A DNA stretch of 64,000 nucleotides from Aureimonas pseudogalii (GTDB lineage Bacteria > Pseudomonadota > Alphaproteobacteria > Rhizobiales > Rhizobiaceae), in the NCBI RefSeq assembly GCF_014196835.1, contig NZ_JACIEK010000011.1, positions 112,404 to 176,403 on the forward strand, in the 5' to 3' direction. This document shows, one piece after another, positions 36,943 through 46,423 of this stretch (position 1 is its first letter; every line of letters starts with the position of its first letter). The position numbers and the translations under genes are program-made. A model generated the notes under the pieces. That model was not told the DNA's origin, searched no databases, and saw only the letters and a program-made list of their open reading frames with translations.

Positions 36943-37197
36943 ATGTTGCCGACGACCGTCCTCCTCGCCCTCCGCCGCCGAACGGCGTTGCGCCGCCTCC
37001 TCAGCCTCGCCGGGTATCTCGGCGGGGTTGCCGCCATTGTCTACGGCGTCCTGCTCTTCAATGCCGGGGCTGCCTTGAGCGACGACACGCTCGCGTCTGG
37101 CTACTGGCTGACCGGCGCTATCATCGCAATGTTCGGGACCCATGAGGTCCGCCAAGCGATCCGAACCGCCCGCAAGCCCGATCCGATCGAATCTTGA
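36943..37197 (+). CDS. Small two-helix membrane protein
   Basis: 84 residues from ATG 36943, with GGGAG upstream. Two membrane segments, LLSLAGYLGGVAAIVYGVLL and YWLTGAIIAMFGTHEV, are preceded by an Arg-rich start (RRRTALRR). No family is recognised. A membrane protein of this size near transfer genes could act in exclusion or anchoring, but nothing in the sequence proves it. Confidence 0.6.
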   Translation: MLPTTVLLALRRRTALRRLLSLAGYLGGVAAIVYGVLLFNAGAALSDDTLASGYWLTGAIIAMFGTHEVRQAIRTARKPDPIES

Positions 37198-37372
37198 CCT
37201 TCCTGGACGCCGTTCCTCCACACCTCTACGGCATACCTGTCTGGGGGCGCTCATGCCCAAGCGCGTGGCGTCGCCTGCTGCGCAGGCGAGGCAGCTACCC
37301 TCGGCCAAGATGCCGCGTCGAGAGGTCGGAACGGCCGCAGGGGCGGCCAAGAGAACGACAGGAGATCAGGCG

Positions 37373-37528
37373 ATGCGGTACGACTTCTCGATGGTGGCAG
37401 GCATCCGTAATCCGCTTCTCCGTGCGCTCGCCGCAATGCTGATCGTCGCCAGTCCGGTCCTTGTTGCCTTCGCCGCCCTCGGCGGCTTTGCACTCCTGTG
37501 GAGCCTGTCGGTCATCCACGGTATCTGA
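37373..37528 (+). CDS. Small single-span membrane protein
   Basis: 51 residues from ATG 37373, with AGGAGAT upstream; an in-frame ATG at 37254 would add 40 mostly basic residues. One strong membrane segment, AAMLIVASPVLVAFAALGGF, is present. It is the last gene of the small-gene array and is followed by a perfect terminator. Confidence 0.5.
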   Translation: MRYDFSMVAGIRNPLLRALAAMLIVASPVLVAFAALGGFALLWSLSVIHGI

Positions 37529-37533
37529 CGAAC

Positions 37534-37557
37534 AAGGGGACCCGATCGGGTCCCCTT
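37534..37557. terminator. Bidirectional terminator between small-gene array and dotA/traY
   Basis: A 24-bp perfect palindrome with arms AAGGGGACCC and GGGTCCCCTT and loop GATC lies between convergent stops at 37528 and 37566. It separates two transcription units of the element. Confidence 0.8.
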
Positions 37558-37565
37558 CGCATTCG

Positions 37566-39674
37566 TTACGCCGCCGACGCGTCAGGCTTCTTGGCGTTGC
37601 CCGTGGCCCGCAGCGGGGTTCCGGCCTTTGCCCCTGCCTTGTCGTCGCCAGGCTTGTCTTTCCCCTTGCCCCCGGCCCCTCCCATTTTCGGGAGGTGGCG
37701 GTGCCCGCCGACCACCCCGCCGATGACGGTGGACCCGGCTTCGCCCTCGCCCCAAGACGGGACGGAGAACCCAAGGAACTGCCCGACGCGCTCGGGTGCC
37801 GTCAGGATCATGCGGTAGCTCCAGAGCACCAGGTGCCATTGGACGTAGACCATGACCCCGACCGACACGACCACGCCCGTCGCGCCGAGGGTGAACCCGA
37901 CCTGACCCGCATTGAAAGCCAAGTTGTAGCTCGACAGGAACACGTTCAGGAGCGTGACCGTCATCATGTGCGCGGCGACGAAGCCCGCGACCGTCACGAC
38001 GGGGCGGAGCATCACCGAGATCAGCAGAGAGGCGTAGCCCTGAAGCTGGGCCTTGCCGACGAAGTCCGGCTCGTCGATCCGAACATGCGCAAAGGCCCAG
38101 GCAACGACGGCGATGGCTGCGACGAGCACCTCGAGCGCCCATGCCGAGAACGCGAAGAACATGAACAAGAACGGCACCAGCGGCAGCACGTAGACCATGA
38201 TGGCGCCGCCGAGCCACGCCAGCCCGATCAGGGTCCATCCGGGGACCATGACGAAGTCGAGCAGCCCTTGCCCGGCACCGAGCGCAAAGGCGCTGCCGCC
38301 GTAGGCCGCGAGCGCCGTCGCGAACGCAACCTGGCCTCCGACCATCAGCCGGTTGCCAAGCGTCATAAGATCGCCCACGGGATCGGGCCTGAACCCCTCG
38401 TACCCCGTGAGGAAGTCGGCAACCGGCGTCGTGACCGAGCCGAGCAGCGTCGCAAAGACGTTCCCGGCACCCGCCGCCTCGCCCGTCAATGCCTCGCCGG
38501 AAGCCAGCGTCGTCGCGACGGATTCACGACGGAGCTGGGAGTCGATCAGGGCGAGTGCCGTTCCCACGGGACCCGCCAAGCCCTCCCACGACGCGGGATC
38601 GGGAGCCGTCCGGACCGGACGTTCCGCCACGGCCTCCGACGCGGCGAGGGACGAGTGCGCGAGCACCCGGTAGTAGCTCCCCAGCGCGAGGAATCCGCGC
38701 TCGCTGACGTCGCGCACGACCTCCTCGCGCAGGCCCGTGTCGTCACCGGTCGACAGAGAGGCGGCGATCTCGGAGAGGCCCCGATCGTACCGATTCCCGG
38801 CTTCGCGCAGCGCGGACTCGACCTGCGCACGGAGCAGGCCGCGGGATTGGTAGACGGTCTCGATGTCCGGCCCTGTCAGATGCGCCCCGGCATCCGAAGC
38901 AGTCTTGACCGCATCCGCCAGCTTCTCGGCGAAGGGCATGGCCCGGACAGCGCCGATGACCGTGGCGACGGCCTGTCGCCTCGCTTCCCCGAACTCACCC
39001 TTCGCGAACCCCTCAGCCGTCGTCAGGGTCAAGCTGCCGCAGGCCGGACCCCATGACCAGGCATAGCCGGCCGTCCGCTCGGGTTGGTCCTCGCCCCATG
39101 GCCACCAGGACTCCTCCGCAGGCGAGACGATCGGCGAGCCGCCGGGATCGGGCAGGCGCGCCGCACCTTCTCCCTCGATCACGCGCCACTCTCGCGCCGT
39201 CGCGTAGGTTCGCGCGCAGACCTCCGACTCGGCAACGGCGAGGACGAGGTCCCGGCCGGACGCGGAGACCGGCGAAAGGGGATGCCCGTCCTTCAAGGTG
39301 AACCCGACCGCGGCCGAGGCGCCCGCGTTCGCGATCTGGATGCCGGGTGCCACGACGAAGTCCCGGAGGACGTAGTGGACGGCCGACAGGCTGCCGAGCG
39401 GGATCAGCATCCCGAACCCGAGAACCACCCGAAGCATCGCGAAGACGCTGGACGACTTCTCGGGCACGGGTTCGCCAGTCCGCGCCGCCTGCACGATCAG
39501 GGACAGGATGGCGTAGGCGAGGTACGCCGTCGCGATCAGCACAAGCGAAGACGACAGGGAGCGCATGACCACCGCGAACGCGGTGTCGTCCCCGTCGAGC
39601 GGCAGCAGCGTGGTTGCCACCTTCCATGCGACGTCCGTATCGCTCGGGGTGGCGAGGAGGTCGGCGAAGGTCAC
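37566..39674 (-). CDS. DotA/TraY family integral membrane protein
   Basis: 702 residues from a GTG overlapping the upstream stop. DotA (Dot/Icm) and TraY (IncI plasmids) are large inner-membrane proteins of type IVB secretion. An N-terminal membrane segment (SSSLVLIATAYLAYAILSLI) and a second near residue 75 (VVLGFGMLIPLGSLSAVHYV) precede a periplasmic-like loop of about 300 residues, then a multi-span region including YVLPLVPFLFMFFAFSAWAL, LQGYASLLISVMLRPVVTVA and MVYVQWHLVLWSYRMI; LPLVPFLF and SLLISVMLRPV are typical of the family. The tail is hydrophilic. No other Dot/Icm or IncI transfer gene is in the window. It probably works with a helper apparatus. Confidence 0.8.
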   Translation of the reverse strand: MTFADLLATPSDTDVAWKVATTLLPLDGDDTAFAVVMRSLSSSLVLIATAYLAYAILSLIVQAARTGEPVPEKSSSVFAMLRVVLGFGMLIPLGSLSAVHYVLRDFVVAPGIQIANAGASAAVGFTLKDGHPLSPVSASGRDLVLAVAESEVCARTYATAREWRVIEGEGAARLPDPGGSPIVSPAEESWWPWGEDQPERTAGYAWSWGPACGSLTLTTAEGFAKGEFGEARRQAVATVIGAVRAMPFAEKLADAVKTASDAGAHLTGPDIETVYQSRGLLRAQVESALREAGNRYDRGLSEIAASLSTGDDTGLREEVVRDVSERGFLALGSYYRVLAHSSLAASEAVAERPVRTAPDPASWEGLAGPVGTALALIDSQLRRESVATTLASGEALTGEAAGAGNVFATLLGSVTTPVADFLTGYEGFRPDPVGDLMTLGNRLMVGGQVAFATALAAYGGSAFALGAGQGLLDFVMVPGWTLIGLAWLGGAIMVYVLPLVPFLFMFFAFSAWALEVLVAAIAVVAWAFAHVRIDEPDFVGKAQLQGYASLLISVMLRPVVTVAGFVAAHMMTVTLLNVFLSSYNLAFNAGQVGFTLGATGVVVSVGVMVYVQWHLVLWSYRMILTAPERVGQFLGFSVPSWGEGEAGSTVIGGVVGGHRHLPKMGGAGGKGKDKPGDDKAGAKAGTPLRATGNAKKPDASAA

Positions 39675-39934
39675 GACCGGCTCTCCTCGAGTTCGGGGAG
39701 CAGGGCCAGGTCGGCGAACAGCGCGGCGTCGCGAGGCATCATCCGACCGACCAGCGACGGCAGCACGTCGTCCGAGATCGCCCCGTCCCGGACGGCCGAT
39801 AGGAGAGCCGCGCCGGCTACGACTTTGCGCCTCGTATCGTCCCGCCGCTCGGCATCCCGTAGCGTTGTCGTCGCCGCCGCGAGGCTCGCTTCCAGCCGCG
39901 CCCGCTTCTGTTTGAGCTTCGTCAGGTCCACCAT
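39671..39934 (-). CDS. TraD-like small mobilisation protein
   Basis: 87 residues. An N-terminal coiled coil (LTKLKQKRARLEASLAAATT) followed by RRDDTRRKVVAGAALLSAVR resembles the small TraC/TraD accessory proteins encoded beside MOBQ relaxases of the Ti-plasmid type, which help relaxosome assembly. It lies just left of the predicted oriT and is divergent from the relaxase operon, the expected place for such a gene. Its stop overlaps the dotA/traY start. Confidence 0.5.
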   Translation of the reverse strand: MVDLTKLKQKRARLEASLAAATTTLRDAERRDDTRRKVVAGAALLSAVRDGAISDDVLPSLVGRMMPRDAALFADLALLPELEESRS

Positions 39935-40155
39935 CGTTCCGTCCCCTCATCACGCCGGTCGACCAACGCCGCCGGCGGAATCCCATCGCGCGGAGCGGCG
40001 AGTCCTTCCGCGTCGAATGAGCCGCCGACCAGTTTTTCAAGGTTTCGCGCGGCCCGGAGGTGCCCAACGTGGAGCGCCTGACAACGATGGTGAGTGCGGA
40101 GGTTGCGTCGAGCAAATCGGCGCCAGACCCTCGTGAGAGGGGAAACCGAAATCCT

Positions 40156-40190
40156 GGAAGGCGCGGTTATGCGATCTCGTTGAGATCGCC
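40156..40190. other. Predicted origin of transfer (MOBQ type)
   Basis: GGAAGGCGCGGTTAT (40156-40170) is followed by a perfect inverted repeat GCGATCTC / GAGATCGC (40171-40178, 40182-40189). On the minus strand this reads hairpin, then GCATAA, then CCGCGCCTTCC. RSF1010/R1162 and the Ti plasmids, from memory, have a hairpin followed by TAA at the nick and then a GCGCC-containing tract. The nick would fall between bases 40167 and 40166 of the minus strand. It lies between the divergent traD-like and relaxase operons, as oriTs do. Confidence 0.8.
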
Positions 40191-40236
40191 GCGGCCTGCG
40201 GCGCTGGCCTCCCCGTCGTCGCCGAGGAGAGACCGC

Positions 40237-40530
40237 ATGCCGACCGTCCTTCGTCAGATCGCCGAGGCCTCGCGTGCAGCCTGGGACCACGCCTCGGCTA
40301 TCCTCCTCGCCGCGCGGCTGGAGGGCGTGTCCCGTGCCGATCATGACGCGATCGCCGATTTCGCCGACGAGCAGCGCGACCGTTGGATACGCGCTGACGA
40401 TCGCGCCCGACGCGAGGATGACCGGCTTCGCGCGCTCGAGAACGAGCCAAGCTACTTCGGTGCCACCGGCGGAAGCTGGTGGAGTGACGACGGCCGGGAC
40501 CCGTTCGCCGAGCCGGACGACCTCGCGTGA
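40237..40530 (+). CDS. Small protein upstream of the relaxase
   Basis: 97 residues from ATG 40237, with GAGGAGAG upstream. It is charged and helical (QIAEASRAAWDHASAILLAA; FADEQRDRWIRADDRARRED). Its stop overlaps the GTG start of the relaxase, so it is co-translated. Its place next to oriT suggests a relaxosome accessory protein, but no family is recognised. Confidence 0.6.
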   Translation: MPTVLRQIAEASRAAWDHASAILLAARLEGVSRADHDAIADFADEQRDRWIRADDRARREDDRLRALENEPSYFGATGGSWWSDDGRDPFAEPDDLA

Positions 40531-42356
40531 CTTCGCTCCCGGCTCACGAGGCGCTGTTCCACATGAGCGCGAAGATCGTTCAGCGAAGCCGCGGGAAGAG
40601 CGCCGTCGCCGCCGCCGCATACCGCGCCGGGGCGCGTCTGACCGATGCCCGGACGGGCAGCACCTGGGACTACTCGCGCAAGCGCCACGTACTGGATTCC
40701 TTCATGACGGGTCCGGCCGACGCGCCCGCCTGGGCGCTGGACCGCGAGACGCTTTGGAGCCGCGTGGAACTGGCCGAGGTCCGCAAGAACTCGCAGACCG
40801 CACGCGAGATCGAAATCTCGATCCCCCGGGACCTCCAGCCCGCCGCGTGGCGGGCCTTCTTGGCAGACGTAGCGCGCCCCTACGTCGAGGCCGGAGCCGT
40901 GGTCGATACGTGCATCCACGTCCCGCCCGCCGGCGACAACGGGATCAACGCGCATGCCCATCTCCTGATGACCTGCCGCCGGCTCGACCCTGCCAGCCCG
41001 ACCGGATTCGCCAAGACTCGGAACGATGCCCTTGCCGCGATCTTCGAGAGCGGCGGGCGTCGCGGCGGCACTCGAGGCGATGCTCTCATGGCCGAGCGCG
41101 AGCGCGTCGCCGTCGTGGTGAACTCCTACCTCCGCGCCGCCGGCTCGCGACGCCGCGCCGATCATCGCTCCTACCAGGCGCGCGGCGACCCCCGTGCACC
41201 TGAGCCGAAGATGGGCGAGCAGCGCGTCGCGGCCGTCCGGAGACGACGGAAACACGATCGCCGATCAGCAGTCGTGACCGGCCTTCGCGAAACCCGAAAA
41301 CTCGAAAACGAACTCATCGAAACGGAGAAACAAATGGCCTTGTCAGCACGCGGATTCGCCCGCGCCCCCGACCGCAAGAAGGCACTGCACCAGCAGGACT
41401 ACAAGCTCGGACTCCTCAAGGATCGCTTCCCCGACGCAGTTCTCCCGCCCGGCACCGCCGACTCCCTGTACCTCGTCGATGCCAAGGACCCGCGGAAGGT
41501 CCGCGTCCTCCTTCGCGACGGCGGCTGGGTCGAGAGCGACGACGAGTCCGGCACCGTTTCCCTTTGGGGGCCGCGCAGCGCGCCCGCCACCGCCCTCGCG
41601 AACGCGATCGCCGAGTCCACCGGCTACGGCGTCGACCGCGTCGAGCGCACCGCCTCCGCCGGGAGGCCCGGCAAAACCCGCCGGAAATCAGCAGTTTCCG
41701 AGGACGAGTCGATCTCGATCGCGGACAAATGGCGCCGCCGCGGCTTCGCGGACGTGACGGAAAGTCCCGCCGGGGTCCGCGTCGGGGTTGGCGGCCGTTC
41801 CAACCTCCTCGATTCCGGTGATCACGTAGACCTCTTCGGCCCGGTTTCGGACGAGTCCTTGCGCGCCCTCGCGTCCAAAGCGGCCGAGGACTGGGGCGGC
41901 AGCCTGACGCTCGACGGCCCATGGCCTGAAGAAGCAACCGGCCGGCTCTGGCTGGAATGCCAGCGCCAGGGCATCGACCTCGTCGGCTACGAGCCGTCAC
42001 CCGCCGTCGCGGCAGCATGGGCGGCAGAGAGCGGTTCCATTGCCGACACGGCAACGAAACTTCGCGCCGTGCGGTCGGAGACCCGGGAAGCCGACTTGCT
42101 CCTGTCGGCGGCATCGGGCGACGTCGCCGCGCTTCGCCGCCTCGATCCCGATCTCCGAGCGTTCGTACAGGGCCACATGGACGACGATCAGCGGTCGGAA
42201 CTCGCTCGCGCCGACCGCGAGGAGGTCACGGCCTCCCTCCCGGCCTTCCGGAAGCTGGGCCGCGCCGAACTCGATCGCGATCCGAACGCGGCAACCGTCG
42301 TTGCGCAGCCCGAGCCGAAGGCCCCGTCCGACGAGTACGAGCGGCGCCCGACGTGA
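40527..42356 (+). CDS. MobA/MobL (MOBQ) relaxase
   Basis: 609 residues from GTG 40527, overlapping the previous stop; starting at ATG 40563 would lose the first strand. Relaxases nick oriT and pilot the strand into the recipient, staying covalently bound through a Tyr. The family opening LFHMSAKIVQRSRGKSAVAA leads to AAYRAG, the expected location of the active Tyr, and NAHAHLLMTCR gives the HxH metal site of motif III. Residues 1-230 are the relaxase domain, then a basic linker. From about 390 a second domain (ISIADKWRRRGFADVTES, LWLECQRQGIDLVGYE) resembles LPD7-type polyvalent-protein domains common in MOBQ relaxases. Confidence 0.92.
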   Translation: MTSLPAHEALFHMSAKIVQRSRGKSAVAAAAYRAGARLTDARTGSTWDYSRKRHVLDSFMTGPADAPAWALDRETLWSRVELAEVRKNSQTAREIEISIPRDLQPAAWRAFLADVARPYVEAGAVVDTCIHVPPAGDNGINAHAHLLMTCRRLDPASPTGFAKTRNDALAAIFESGGRRGGTRGDALMAERERVAVVVNSYLRAAGSRRRADHRSYQARGDPRAPEPKMGEQRVAAVRRRRKHDRRSAVVTGLRETRKLENELIETEKQMALSARGFARAPDRKKALHQQDYKLGLLKDRFPDAVLPPGTADSLYLVDAKDPRKVRVLLRDGGWVESDDESGTVSLWGPRSAPATALANAIAESTGYGVDRVERTASAGRPGKTRRKSAVSEDESISIADKWRRRGFADVTESPAGVRVGVGGRSNLLDSGDHVDLFGPVSDESLRALASKAAEDWGGSLTLDGPWPEEATGRLWLECQRQGIDLVGYEPSPAVAAAWAAESGSIADTATKLRAVRSETREADLLLSAASGDVAALRRLDPDLRAFVQGHMDDDQRSELARADREEVTASLPAFRKLGRAELDRDPNAATVVAQPEPKAPSDEYERRPT

Positions 42357-42823
42357 CCGCCGTCGCCGCCATTCTCGAATCCCGCCGGGACGCGAACGCG
42401 CTCCGGCGGTACATCCGCGAGCGCGCCGCCGGCAGGGGCGCGACCGAGTGGGTCGTCTATGATGGCTCCTTGGGCGCGTGGCTTGCCGCCGACGAAGTGA
42501 CGGCCACGACGTCCGGCCGCGCGTGGCGCCGCGTCCGCAGGCCGTCCGAGCCATGGTGCTCTGTCCTTGGTCGCGACCTCAGCATCGCGGCCGACGACGA
42601 ACTTCAGGCGACATTCGCGACGATCGAGCCGGACGACCTCAGCGCGTGGCGATGCCTGCACATCGCCGCCGACCGCTCCCCGTCCGGATGCCTGGCCGAA
42701 TGGCGGGCACGCGGCCGGCGCCTCCTCGCCGCCGTGTCGAGCGAACCCGTCGAGGCGGGCGGAACCTTGGCCGGGCGGTTCGCCGCGAGAGGGACGGGCA
42801 AGCGGAGCCTCGCGGCCGTCTGA
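42353..42823 (+). CDS. Hypothetical protein downstream of the relaxase
   Basis: 156 residues from a GTG overlapping the relaxase stop. It is Arg- and Ala-rich (AILESRRDANALRRYIRERA; CLAEWRARGRRLLAAVSSEP) with no recognised family. Co-translation with the relaxase suggests a transfer-related role. Confidence 0.55.
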   Translation: MTAVAAILESRRDANALRRYIRERAAGRGATEWVVYDGSLGAWLAADEVTATTSGRAWRRVRRPSEPWCSVLGRDLSIAADDELQATFATIEPDDLSAWRCLHIAADRSPSGCLAEWRARGRRLLAAVSSEPVEAGGTLAGRFAARGTGKRSLAAV

Positions 42824-43201
42824 CGCGGCGGGCGTGCGTGCCACGTCGCAAGGATTCGTCGGGGTAGGAAAGTGCCACCCCGTCCGCTCGATGCGACGAG
42901 ATGGCTCGCAGGAAGGCCGTTTTAAGCGCTTCGACCCCTTGGGTGGGCTTGGACACCACCCGAACCGTCTTCGCCGCTCCTGTCGAACGCCGACACGTAG
43001 GAGGAGGCCCGCAAGGACGGAATACCCCTGCCGGGGCCATGGAGTGCGGCGTCGGGGGTGGTCGGTCCCGCGACCGCCTTCGGCTGTCGCTCCTGCGGCT
43101 ACCCCGGGGACCGCTCGCCGCACGCGAGACTCCCGCGCCGTCCGCCGAGGGGCGGTCGCCATGCTCGGCGCTCCGGTACTCTGACTCTCAGTTGGCATCC
43201 T
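42824..43201. other. Intergenic region between mobilisation and ars modules
   Basis: 378 bp between convergent genes. It holds several GC-rich inverted stretches (for example ACCCCTTGGGTGGG followed by CACCACCC near 42935-42962) but no credible reading frame. It probably contains terminators for both flanking operons and marks a module boundary. Confidence 0.4.
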
Positions 43202-44374
43202 TCAGCGTGACGGCATCCGCGATGCGGCGATCGTCAGCGAGGCCACGAGGACGACGCCGACGCATGCGAGGACTGCCAGGAGACCTAGGGTCGCCGACGG
43301 ACCCGCGTAGGAGATCATGGCGGCGCCGGCCGTCGGCGCGATCGCCTGCGCCATCTGCGCCGGCCGTGCGAGCCGTCCCATCATCGTCGGGTACGCCTCC
43401 GGACCGAACAGCGCCAAAGGCACGGTACCGCGGGCGATCGAGAGGATGCCGTTCCCGGCGCCGTAGAGGACGACGGCCACCGCTACGGCCGATGTCTCGA
43501 ATGCGAGGAGGCACAATCCGACGGCGATGAGGACGACAGCCGCACGCAGCGTCCAAAGTGGGTGGTGCCGCTCGCGACCGGCCATCTCCAAAAGACGCGC
43601 TCCGACCTGCGCCGGCCCGACCATCGCGCCGAGCGTGACGGCCGCCGCCAACGTCTCGCCGCGCGCTTGCAGGAGCGTCAGGAGATGGACCGAGACGAGG
43701 CCCATGATCGCGCCCGAGACGACGAGCAGCGCGGCCAGCACGAGGAACGTGCGATCCCCGGTCGGGACACCAAGTCCATCGCTGCCAGGTCCGCTCCTCG
43801 TGACCGTCGATGGCGGCACCCGCGGGATGAACCGCAATGCCAGCGGCAGGGACACGAGGAGATGGAGGGCGGCATAGACCAAGCATGTCGCCCGCCATCC
43901 GAGATGGTCGACGAGGAGCGCCGACAAGGGCCAGCAGACCGTGCTGGCGAACCCGCCCCAGAGAGTCAGGGTGGTGATGGCGGAACGGGCGTCGGAACCG
44001 TAGAGGCGGCCGAGCGTCGCGAAGGCCGGATCGTAGAGGCCCATGCCCATGCCAAGCCCCATCGCCAGCCAGCCCGCGAGGAACGTCGGCAGGTTCGCGG
44101 CCGACCCGAGGACGGCGAGGCCGGACGCGAGTAGCACCGCCCCGCTCGCGAGGACCGCCCGCCCGCCGGCCCGCCCGATCGTCGCGCCGATCCACGGCGA
44201 GGCTGCCGCGGATACGAGCAGGCCGACCGTCAGACCCCCGATGATCCACGGCAAGGGCCATCCGGTGTCCGTGGCGATCGGGAGGGCGAGGACGGCCGGC
44301 AGGTAGTACGAGGACCCCCACGCGAGGATCTCGAAGACGCCGAGTGCCGGGATGACCTGCCACCGCGGTCTCAC
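43202..44374 (-). CDS. MFS transporter in the arsenic operon
   Basis: 390 residues from a GTG overlapping the arsB stop, with about twelve membrane segments (for example [20 protein letters not shown] and [17 protein letters not shown]). It is a major facilitator superfamily efflux-type protein and the last gene of the ars operon. No GAPDH gene is adjacent, so it is not an ArsJ partner system; an ArsK-like exporter of trivalent arsenic or antimony is possible but not proven from motifs. Confidence 0.78.
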   Translation of the reverse strand: MRPRWQVIPALGVFEILAWGSSYYLPAVLALPIATDTGWPLPWIIGGLTVGLLVSAAASPWIGATIGRAGGRAVLASGAVLLASGLAVLGSAANLPTFLAGWLAMGLGMGMGLYDPAFATLGRLYGSDARSAITTLTLWGGFASTVCWPLSALLVDHLGWRATCLVYAALHLLVSLPLALRFIPRVPPSTVTRSGPGSDGLGVPTGDRTFLVLAALLVVSGAIMGLVSVHLLTLLQARGETLAAAVTLGAMVGPAQVGARLLEMAGRERHHPLWTLRAAVVLIAVGLCLLAFETSAVAVAVVLYGAGNGILSIARGTVPLALFGPEAYPTMMGRLARPAQMAQAIAPTAGAAMISYAGPSATLGLLAVLACVGVVLVASLTIAASRMPSR

Positions 44375-45675
44375 GACACGACCGGAAGCCAGACCCATAG
44401 CGCCACGAGCGCCGCGAGCAGGACCGGCGGCGTCAACACGAGGCCGACCTTCATGTACTGGCCCCATGTGATCGTCTGCCCCTTGCCCGCGAGGACGTGG
44501 AGCCAGAGCAGCGTCGCGAGCGAGCCGATCGGCGTGAACTTCGGTCCGAGGTCGTTGCCAACGACGTTGGCGTAGACCATGAGCTCGCGGGTCAACGGGT
44601 CGAGCGTGGCGCGGTCGATGGCAAGCGCCCCGACGAGGGTGGCTGGCATGTTGTTCATGACGGAGGCGAGCGCCGCCACGACAAAGCCTGTGCCGATCGT
44701 GGCGACGAAGGTGCCCTGCTGGCCGAGCCAGACGAGGACCCCGGCGGCGATGTCGGTCAGCCCGGCGTTCCCGAGGCCATAGACCACGAGATACATGCCG
44801 ATCGAGAAGAGCACGATCTGCCACGGTGCCTCGCGCAGCACCTTGGCGGGCGGCACGACGGCACCATGACCGCCCGCGAACCATCGCCCGGCGACCGCCA
44901 TCAGGATGACGGCAGCCGCGCCGGTCACGAACGAGATCGGCACGCCGAGCGGTCCGGTGACGAAGTAGGCGACGAGCAGGAGGCCAAGCAGCGGGAAGGC
45001 GGCGCGGAACACCTGGCGGTCCTTGATGGCGTGTCCCGGGTCCTCCAGCGCTGACGTGTCGTAGCGCTCGGGAATGTCCCGTCGGAAGTAGGTCCAGAGG
45101 ACGAGCAGGGTCGCCCCGAGCGACACGAGGTTCACCGGGACCATGACCGCGGCGTAGCGTCCGAAGGAAACGTCGAAGAAGTTCGCCGTCACGATGTTCA
45201 CGAGGTTCGACACGACGAGGGGAAGCGACATCGCGTCGGCAACGAAGCCGCAGGCGACGACGAAGGCGAGCGCCCCGGCCGGAGGGAAGTTCAGGCGCAG
45301 GAGGATCGCGAGGACGATCGGTGTTAGGAGCAACGCGGCGCCGTCGTTCGCGAAGACCGCAGCGATGGCCGCGCCAAGGACCACGACGAGGGGGAACAGC
45401 CGTCGCCCGTCGCCGCCGCCCCACCGTGCGACGTGAAGAGCGGCCCAGGCGAAGAACCCGGCCTCGTCGAGGATCAGCGAGATGACGATCAGCGCGACGA
45501 AGGTGAATGTCGCGTCCCAGACGATGTCCCAGACCGTGGCGATGTCCGCCCAGTCGACGACGCCGGTCGCGAGCGCGACGACGGCGCCGCCGAGCGCCGA
45601 CCAGCCGATGCCAAGTCCGCGCGGCTGCCAGATGACGAGGACGAGGGTGGCGACGAAGATCGCGAGGGCGAGCAT
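44371..45675 (-). CDS. arsB: Arsenite efflux permease ArsB
   Basis: 434 residues, the size of ArsB, with about twelve membrane segments. It belongs to the ArsB/NhaD group. Recognisable blocks are [40 protein letters not shown] with the conserved N-D-G, and [20 protein letters not shown] near the C-terminus. It exports arsenite from the cytoplasm and needs no ArsA here, since none is encoded. Its stop overlaps the MFS start. Confidence 0.93.
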   Translation of the reverse strand: MLALAIFVATLVLVIWQPRGLGIGWSALGGAVVALATGVVDWADIATVWDIVWDATFTFVALIVISLILDEAGFFAWAALHVARWGGGDGRRLFPLVVVLGAAIAAVFANDGAALLLTPIVLAILLRLNFPPAGALAFVVACGFVADAMSLPLVVSNLVNIVTANFFDVSFGRYAAVMVPVNLVSLGATLLVLWTYFRRDIPERYDTSALEDPGHAIKDRQVFRAAFPLLGLLLVAYFVTGPLGVPISFVTGAAAVILMAVAGRWFAGGHGAVVPPAKVLREAPWQIVLFSIGMYLVVYGLGNAGLTDIAAGVLVWLGQQGTFVATIGTGFVVAALASVMNNMPATLVGALAIDRATLDPLTRELMVYANVVGNDLGPKFTPIGSLATLLWLHVLAGKGQTITWGQYMKVGLVLTPPVLLAALVALWVWLPVVS

Positions 45676-45697
45676 GGGATGTCCGGATGCGGGAGGG

Positions 45698-46423
45698 TCA
45701 GATGGCGCGCAGGTTGACGCGCTTCGAAAGCTCCTCGGCGCTCTCGACGCGTTCGGAGTAGCGGTCCGTCAGATAGGACGACCGGCCGCGTACGAGGTGG
45801 GTGAACTTCGCCAGTTCCTCGCAGACGTCGACGACCCGGCCGTAGAGGGCGGAGGGCTTCATGCGCCCGGCCTCGTCGAACTCGAGGAAGGCCTTCGGGA
45901 CCGACGACTGGTTCGGGATCGTCACCATGCGCATCCAGCGTCCGAGGATTCGCATCTGGTTCACGGCGTTGAACGACTGCGAGCCTCCCGACACCTCCAT
46001 GACGGCGAGCGTCTTGCCCTGCGTCGGCCGAACGCTTCCGACCGCCAGCGGAATCCAATCGATCTGCGCCTTCATGATCCCGGTCATCGCCCCGTGACGC
46101 TCTGGACTGACCCAGACCATGCCCTCCGACCATTCCGCCAGGTCGCGCAGCTCCTTGACCTTCGGATGGTCCGGCTTGGCCCCGTCGGGTAGCGGCAGTC
46201 CCCGCGGGTCGAAGGTGCGCACCTCGCAGCCGAACCAGCGAAGCAGGCGCCCGGCCTCCTCGGACAGGAGCCGGGAGAAGGACCGTTCCCGGATCGAGCC
46301 GTAGAGGACGAGGATGCGCGGCGGATGCGTCGGCCCGCCAGGCAGGCCGAGCGCCTCGACGTCGATCGGGAGAAGCGCGGACGGATCGACGCTCGGCAGG
46401 TCGGTGGAGACGGGATCGGTCAT
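45698..46423 (-). CDS. arsH: Organoarsenical oxidase / NADPH-FMN reductase ArsH
   Basis: 241 residues. ArsH oxidises trivalent methylated and aromatic arsenicals and has flavin reductase activity. The flavodoxin-like start [20 protein letters not shown] binds [23 protein letters not shown] and [20 protein letters not shown] are characteristic. The start overlaps the end of the preceding arsC. Confidence 0.95.
   Translation of the reverse strand: MTDPVSTDLPSVDPSALLPIDVEALGLPGGPTHPPRILVLYGSIRERSFSRLLSEEAGRLLRWFGCEVRTFDPRGLPLPDGAKPDHPKVKELRDLAEWSEGMVWVSPERHGAMTGIMKAQIDWIPLAVGSVRPTQGKTLAVMEVSGGSQSFNAVNQMRILGRWMRMVTIPNQSSVPKAFLEFDEAGRMKPSALYGRVVDVCEELAKFTHLVRGRSSYLTDRYSERVESAEELSKRVNLRAI

Noticed and set aside
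43202..44374. ArsJ organoarsenical exporter
   Set aside because: ArsJ works with an adjacent GAPDH gene, which is absent here.
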